A stretch of DNA of 64,000 bases, taken from NCBI GenBank assembly GCA_958450365.1, contig CAUEEP010000740.1, forward strand, positions 2,173,501 through 2,237,500, given 5' to 3'. Positions within the stretch are counted from its first letter, which is position 1, and each line of letters opens with the position of its first letter. Below, in pieces: positions 59,001 through 64,000 of this stretch. A program made the translations under genes and the position numbers. This stretch comes from Mesorhabditis belari (lineage: Eukaryota; Nematoda; Chromadorea; Rhabditida; Rhabditidae). The notes under the pieces were generated by a model. The model saw only the letters and a list, made by a program, of their open reading frames with translations, was not told the DNA's origin and made no database searches.

Positions 59001-62000
59001 TAGTGTGGATAAATGTATTTTTTATGTTCTGAAAGTAGGTAACTTTGGTACATTTACTTACTGCTATCTGTTCAAGCTTTACAACATGTAAATAAGTTAT
59101 GAGTCAGCTTCCATTCAAGTCAAATCTGCTTTGTGCTGGGTTTATGAGTTAAAGATAATACTATACTTACATAAAAGTACTAATTCTAATGCACTTTAAA
59201 CGTAAAAAGACTAGATATGACAACGACAAGGGCTTTTGCTTTAAAATTATGGACTAGATCAAGTTTACTTTTTCTTAAGGTTGAAATTTTAAAGCTTGAA
59301 ACAAATCTTAAGTAAAAGTGCACTGTAATGTTCTATGAAATCTCCAAGTTTCCTTTCCACTCACTCCATTTGGTTTGTCCTCTTCATGGTGGTGTTTGTG
59401 CTCATAGCCATCGGTGTCGGTGACGATTCCCTGGATGTCCTCCTGAAAATATTGATCGCTGAATAAGAAAGGGATACTTAGCTTTTCAGTGATCTTAATC
59501 AATCTCATTTAAACTACCGTACATTCTTGAGTGTGGTGTCTCGTCGAGCCGCATTCTGGCAGCACACCGTGCACGAATCCTCGTCGGCCGCGGCCACGTC
59601 AGAGCATCTGGAAATTTGGAAATTACAGTAAAAGTTGCATGATCCTAAAATTTTAAGTATTCTAATCTTTTAAATTAGATAATCTAGATATAGTTTGATC
59701 AGTTTTATCAATAGCAATAGATATTCAGGACTGTTATCGGAGTTTTGAAGGTGTATCCAAAGCTTTGAACATTAAAAACTTGACTACTGTCAAATTTAGA
59801 TTACTGTAGCTTAGGTTTATCTACTTTACAGTATAATTGCTTATATAATTTTTTGTAAATATTTTTTCTTACCTGACTCGATGCGCCTTGTGGAGTCCAC
59901 CGCGCGATCGGCTCAACACAAGCAACACGGAGGCGTCCAAGTCGCACACATAGCCTTGAAATTGGATCGATTTCAAACTTAAAACATCTTAACATCTTAG
60001 CTAAGATCTATCTTAATTAATAATAAATTTTGCAAAGATTACGATCGTGAATTTGTGGCTGATAGTAGCCAGGTCCATAGCCGTATTCGTGGTGATGGCG
60101 GTGTCGATGGTGCTCACTGCTGTCTGGAAAACATTGATTGGACCTTGGACTTTAAGTACAGTATTTTTAAGCCCATTAAAGTTAAGCGCTTAAGCTTTAG
60201 TTCTTAAAAAGTACATTCTATATCAAAAGACGTATCACTCACGTGATCGATCATGATGATGGCGATTTCGGTGACCCTCGGCGGTTTCCGTCTTCAGTGG
60301 GTCCTCCTAGAAAAAATTTCATTGTTAAAGTTTAAAATTTAAAACAAAAGCTCAAATATTGAAATGTTGGTACTTGTTAATTAGAGAATTCGCTTTAGAT
60401 ATGAAAAGTTTGACTTATTTTTAGACTGTCTAACTGTCTAATTCAGTGCATTCTAAGAAGTATTATAACTACCGTACTCTTTTCCATCCTTTCCATCTTT
60501 TTTCCTGAGCGAAAACTGTAATCAATAAGTAATTTTTAATCGAAAAATGAAAATTTGGGTTTGGCCGAGTGCTCATCCAGCATCTAGGGAACCGAATCCA
60601 AAGTTTTACTTGAACAAAACATTAGATTGGGGTACCCTAGACACGGGTGAACGATGGGGGAAATCGAAAAAAAGACAAACAAAAGTTAAACGAAACTCAC
60701 AGAAAACAAAGACAGCGTTTAGGGAAATGTATATAAATCTGAAAGAGATGATTAGTACGAGATTTGGGGATTTTGAAATCCAGAACACTGTAGAGAACGA
60801 TTCTTACTTCTCAACAGTAGGTCTAGATGAAAATGAAAATTATTCAGCCAGTGAACCCAGATAACTTTAAAATACTTCCTAACTTAAAGCTAAGAATTTT
60901 CAGTTTTATCAGGTTGTCAACTAAATAACCAATTTTTTCAAAATTGGTTTTACAAGTGTCGAATGCACCATATGAAGTACGGTTTGCACCATTGGAAAGA
61001 TCTAATTTCACTGCAAAATGATTGTTGGCAATTTAGAAAAGCTTTCGTTTTTAGGAGTTTTCTCGGGAGTGCAAAGAGAGTAGGCAAAATTAGCGAGAAT
61101 CGACGGTGGGAACTGGCACTAACTTTTTATGCCAAAGAAAGATCAGTCTCTGTTACATTTTTAGTAAAATTTTCAGTAAAATCCATCCAGCCGTTTTCCA
61201 CAAATTTCAAGTTATTCATTAAAATGAGATCAAATTTCTGAAGCATATGATCAAAATCCTTTATTTGAGGACTTTTGTTCAAACCAAAATTCAGAAAAAA
61301 CGATTGGACGGATTTGGTTGAAAATTGTACTGAAAATGTTGAAAATCTATGTCTTTATTTTACCTACAAAAAGGAAAACCAATTCTTGTTGAAAATAATG
61401 TTAAATGAGGAAGTTTTTGCGTTTGGTGTTTTAGACTACATGATTTGCAAGTAGTTCAAGTCATTAGATGGCTGATATATTAGATGGCATTAGATGGCTG
61501 ATAATTTTACTAAAAAGATGAAAAGCTAAGCGCTTTATTTCACGCGAAAAATTAAAATTAGTACTTGTCAAAAAATGCTGTAAGGCGCTTTTCTGTTTTT
61601 GTCAATTTTGGCAACTTTTCTTTGCAGTCCCGAAAATGTGCAAAAAGAAAATCTTTCCAAAACCTCTCAAAAGTTATTTTGTTAAAAAAAGATAGATCTG
61701 TAAAGATAAAGAAAAAAGATACAAACTAAATCTCATTTGGTTCAGCCATCATTTTAAAAGCCACTTTTTCCAAAAAATTTTGTTATTTTACAACCTAATA
61801 ACGTTAGCTTTTCTACCAGCTTATTGTAGTAATAGAATCGAAACTAAATAATCTTAAACTACCGTACCTTCTCCAGGATTTTGGATTTAGCTTATACATA
61901 GATTTTAAACTCCACGATTATTAGCTGTAACCGTTTTGAACGAAAAAGTATGAAATAATCTTTAAAAATGAAGACTTAAAATGGTACATGCTCTTCATCC

Positions 62001-62309
62001 GTTAAAGTATGTCTAGATAAAAGTATTCAGTCCTAGATATTTTGGAAGGTCTTCAATCACCTCAAGCTAAAGATATTGAGTCCTAACACTGCATAGCCTA
62101 AGATTTAAAAGTTTAAGCTAACTTCGAGATTAAGAGCGGACTATGTCTACTGTTAGCAGGAAACTTAATAATCCAATCTTTAGTGTTAGTGAATTAGTTC
62201 TTTCAAACAAGAAGTCTATCTACTGAATTTCCGTACCAACCGTCTGATTGGAAGCTTGAGCGGCGATGACACCGACGAGGGCGAGCAGAAGAAATGCAAG
62301 ACGAGTCAT
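56089..62309 (-). CDS. Secreted His-, Gln/Pro/Tyr-rich protein (nematode-type, function unknown)
   Basis: Twelve exons join in frame from the ATG at 62309: 62241-62309, 60243-60306, 60043-60123, 59873-59954, 59523-59607, 59365-59442, 58667-58771, 58489-58545, 58257-58394, 57977-58030, 57768-57845 and 56089-56151 (stop). It starts with a signal peptide (MTRLAFLLLALVGVIAAQAS). Then come His-rich stretches (NRHHHDRS, HHRHRHHHEYGYGPGYY, YEHKHHHEE), a segment with DSCTVCCQNAARR, a second Cys cluster (WFKNVKCLCCAPRRHY), a QYSPP/QYSQP tandem repeat (58257-58394) and a Pro/Gln/Tyr/Ala-rich C-terminus. The His clusters suggest metal binding, and the Tyr/Pro/Gln repeats suggest a structural or extracellular-matrix role; both are inference. 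No family was recognised. The last intron holds a complete mariner, intron 1 (1.9 kb) a mariner-type MITE, and intron 6 a SINE. Confidence 0.85.
56404..57669 (+). mobile_element. Full-length mariner element
   Basis: 1266 bp with inverted ends TTAGCTTGGTAAATATGAAA and TTTCATATTTACCAAGCTAA that match over 30 or more bases, each flanked by TA. It encodes a mariner transposase on the plus strand. It sits entirely within the last intron of the secreted-protein gene, in the opposite orientation. Confidence 0.95.
56575..57568 (+). pseudogene. Mariner transposase, frame broken at three places
   Basis: Starts MDNQKFKIRAAIFFEFKLNK with the N-terminal helix-turn-helix region and the central SGKWLPHDL motif. 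The D,D34D triad is visible: TSDETWLS, HDNARPH and PYSPDLAPSDYHLF. The C-terminus is YEDGIRDLEQRW ... CGEYI. The frame changes near 56884 (before GKSYRSGKW), again near 57112 (an A5 run before VMLCVWWNAKG), and a TAA interrupts KNL/FYEDG near 57494. Each break involves one base in or beside a short run. All catalytic residues remain readable, so the copy is young or the breaks are sequence errors. Confidence 0.85.
58837..59021 (+). mobile_element. tRNA-derived SINE, uninterrupted copy
   Basis: The head GCCGTTATGGCCGACTGGCT ... CTTCAATTCCGCTGGCTAGA resembles a class II (Leu/Ser-type) tRNA start, with 3' TTCAATTCC as B-box. The body has CCCATATATATGGGTTTTT, TTAGGGCTTAGGGGTTGTGC, and a tail TGTACCACATTATTAGTGTGG ending AATAAATGTAT. 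The same parts occur at 20597-20688 and 21637-21722. Lies in intron 6 of the secreted-protein gene. Confidence 0.75.
60547..60864 (+). other. Unassigned 105-codon open frame antisense in an intron
   Basis: Open from MKIWVWPSAHPASREPNPKF to YSASEPR and a stop, lying in intron 1 of the minus-strand secreted-protein gene. Charged, Lys/Glu/Asn-rich composition with several Trp. No family, splice support or neighbour evidence. Probably chance, listed because it is the least biased open frame in the non-coding part. Confidence 0.15.
60909..61798. mobile_element. Mariner-type MITE in intron 1 of the secreted-protein gene
   Basis: Left end TCAGGTTGTCAACTAAATAA and inverted right end TTAGGTTGTAAAATAACAAA, each next to TA (60907-60908 and 61799-61800). 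About 890 bp with no recognisable transposase. Confidence 0.55.
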
Positions 62310-64000
62310 TCTTTCTCACTTTCCACACAGATCCGAATGAAATGATCTGAGAATGGGGAATGAATTGAAAAGAATGAAGGGAAAAGAGGACCTACCCGGC
62401 CACCATCACACCTTATGAACTGGAGAAGAATTGAAAAGGGGAGGAGCCGAGAGGGGCACAGCCAATCACTGAAAGAACACTGTATTGGGGAATATACTTG
62501 CAATGGAGGTTGAAAAGTATCAAAAAATGATTTTACAATGTAAGTAGGTCAAGATCGAAGTTAATGAAAAAGAATATCAACTCCAGTTAGCGTTCAACGA
62601 TCACGTACTGTATTGGACGTAGTGTATTAGGTTTAACGTCTTTTAAAAATAATGCCGCCACCAACAAAATTTATATTGGAATTATTAAAAAGATTGATTT
62701 TTCTCTGCAAAATGGCTTTTGGGAAATTCTTGGAAGTTGTTGTTTTTGTGGATTTCAAAAGCACAAAGCCGAGTACCCAAAACCGCACCAACCGCACCGA
62801 CTTTATAACTTGAAATTGGCAAAAGTTATTGAATAATGGTTTTGAATATAGGAAGAGCAGTGGCAATATAGGTCAGTCTTAAGCTCTCGTCATCTGACGA
62901 AGATTCATGCACTGAATGCTGTAAAAGAGGAATTGTAACGAAAGTTAACTTTTTGATTGAACATTGAAAGACACCAAGCTATTATAATTGTAAGAGTTAT
63001 TCTTTTTAAATAAGAAGTCAGGAAACAGGTACTTATTTTGAAAACTTTAAGGGGTAAAAACAGCTTTCGAAAACTACCTGGATCTTGGCTCTAACACAGA
63101 CTAGCTTTTGTCGATAAAACTCAATACGTTACTTGAGAGGTTCTACTCACTAATCTTTAATCATGTTCGGTATGATGGTTCGTAAAGTCTCAGTCTTGAA
63201 CCAAAAGTCAAATTGGAACCATTTGTTACTGTTTGCATCACTGTTTGCATTACTGTTTGCGAAGTTGTGCTAGTTTTACTTTATTTCTTGTATAACAATT
63301 AATATGGGATAAAATTGAGTTGATGATAGAAATAGATTGAAGAGAGAAAATTTGTCAATGCTCAATATTTTCGTTTTGCTTGTATCACTTGCTTGTCAAG
63401 GATTGTTCTGACAATAAGAGTTCTGACAATAAGAGCTACATTACATACCAGCCGGTGAGCAAGCGACGCACTGTGGGCATGGGAGCGGGCTTGTCTACGG
63501 CCCACACGGTCTGGCTTCGGCTCTCGGCTGTGTCATGACTTCTGTTTTTTAAAAAACAAAAGATGAGATGCACAGCCATATAGAATTCTAAGCCTAACAA
63601 ACCAAAAATCATGTAAATCGGCCCACGTAGAGCCAAGAACTCGCGCGTACAGACAGACACTTCCCTTTTATATATAGTAGATAGTATTTTGTTTTTAAAA
63701 CATGTACTTTCTTGGTAGTTTGCTGAATTCTCAAAGGTAACTAAAACTGATTGTTCGCTGGATCGAAGCATTTTCTCTTATATGACTTTCCGCGATGAGC
63801 TGCTAAAATTACCGTACTGTATATTCGATTTTACTCGATTTTACTGAATTCACAAAAATCCCATCAAGAATTTGAATCACTGTTCTCCATTTTATCTCTT
63901 CAACAATCTTTCGCAAAAGTTTCACTTGTTATTTTCCCATTTCTTATCGTTCCCTATCAGCGAAAAGTGCCCGTGATTCGACATTTGCAAAGAAATTTGC
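62310..64000. other. Upstream region of the secreted-protein gene; nothing convincing
   Basis: AT-rich sequence holding the promoter of the minus-strand gene starting at 62309. A purine-rich stretch lies at 62355-62455. Near 63600-63680, AACTCGCGCGTACAGACAGA followed by TTTTATATATAG looks like the end of a dispersed repeat. The minus-strand open frame 63771-63436 has no family signal. Confidence 0.45.

Noticed and set aside
63436..63771. 111-codon open frame on the minus strand
   Set aside because: No domain; overlaps a probable dispersed-repeat end with CGCGCGTACAGACAGACAC.
1..64000. CRISPR arrays, operons, prophage or plasmid features
   Set aside because: No regularly spaced direct repeats; spliced eukaryotic genes throughout.

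Overview
This window looks like nuclear DNA from a nematode, probably a rhabditid. Genes are split into many short exons separated mostly by short AT-rich introns ending in TTTCAG. Gene density is high on both strands, the SWEET sugar transporters are in the animal/nematode style, and introns are full of mariner/Tc1 elements, short palindromic MITEs and tRNA-like modules. No bacterial, plasmid or CRISPR features are present.

Layout. (1) 1-3913, minus: a CD98/4F2hc (SLC3A2-type) amino-acid-transporter heavy chain that runs off the left edge and has a 2.3 kb intron. (2) 4605-7829, minus: a PICK1 orthologue (PDZ + BAR) with a MITE in an intron. (3) 11309-22150, plus: a DLG5-type MAGUK (coiled coil, PDZ domains, SH3, guanylate-kinase-like domain) carrying tRNA-like modules, a palindromic MITE and a mariner nested in a SINE. 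(4) About 24.4-37.9 kb, plus: exon-like coding blocks of a large protein with a Gln/Pro/Ser-rich C-terminus. It is tentatively MED12-like, and its reading frame is broken repeatedly. (5) 38-43 kb: non-coding, with a striking 567 bp inverted repeat holding a tRNA-like core. (6) 43376-47227 and 52122-54968, plus: two tandem SWEET genes with matching intron phases, separated by transposon debris and a fragment of a UDP-glucuronosyltransferase gene. (7) 56089-62309, minus: a 12-exon secreted His/Tyr/Gln/Pro-rich protein whose last intron holds a full-length mariner and whose first intron holds a mariner-type MITE. (8) 62.3-64 kb: nothing convincing.

Functionally, the genes are membrane and scaffold proteins. 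CD98hc anchors amino-acid exchangers, PICK1 links membrane cargo to curved membranes, DLG5 scaffolds cell junctions, and the SWEETs pass sugars across membranes. They are not a pathway cluster.

Caveat. Several conserved exons change frame by a single base, mostly in or beside homopolymer runs (CD98hc, PICK1, several in DLG5, three in the mariner transposase). The SWEET genes and the secreted-protein gene read through cleanly. These breaks look more like sequence-level indel errors than decay, but raw reads would be needed to decide. All identifications come from reading motifs by eye; no search was run.
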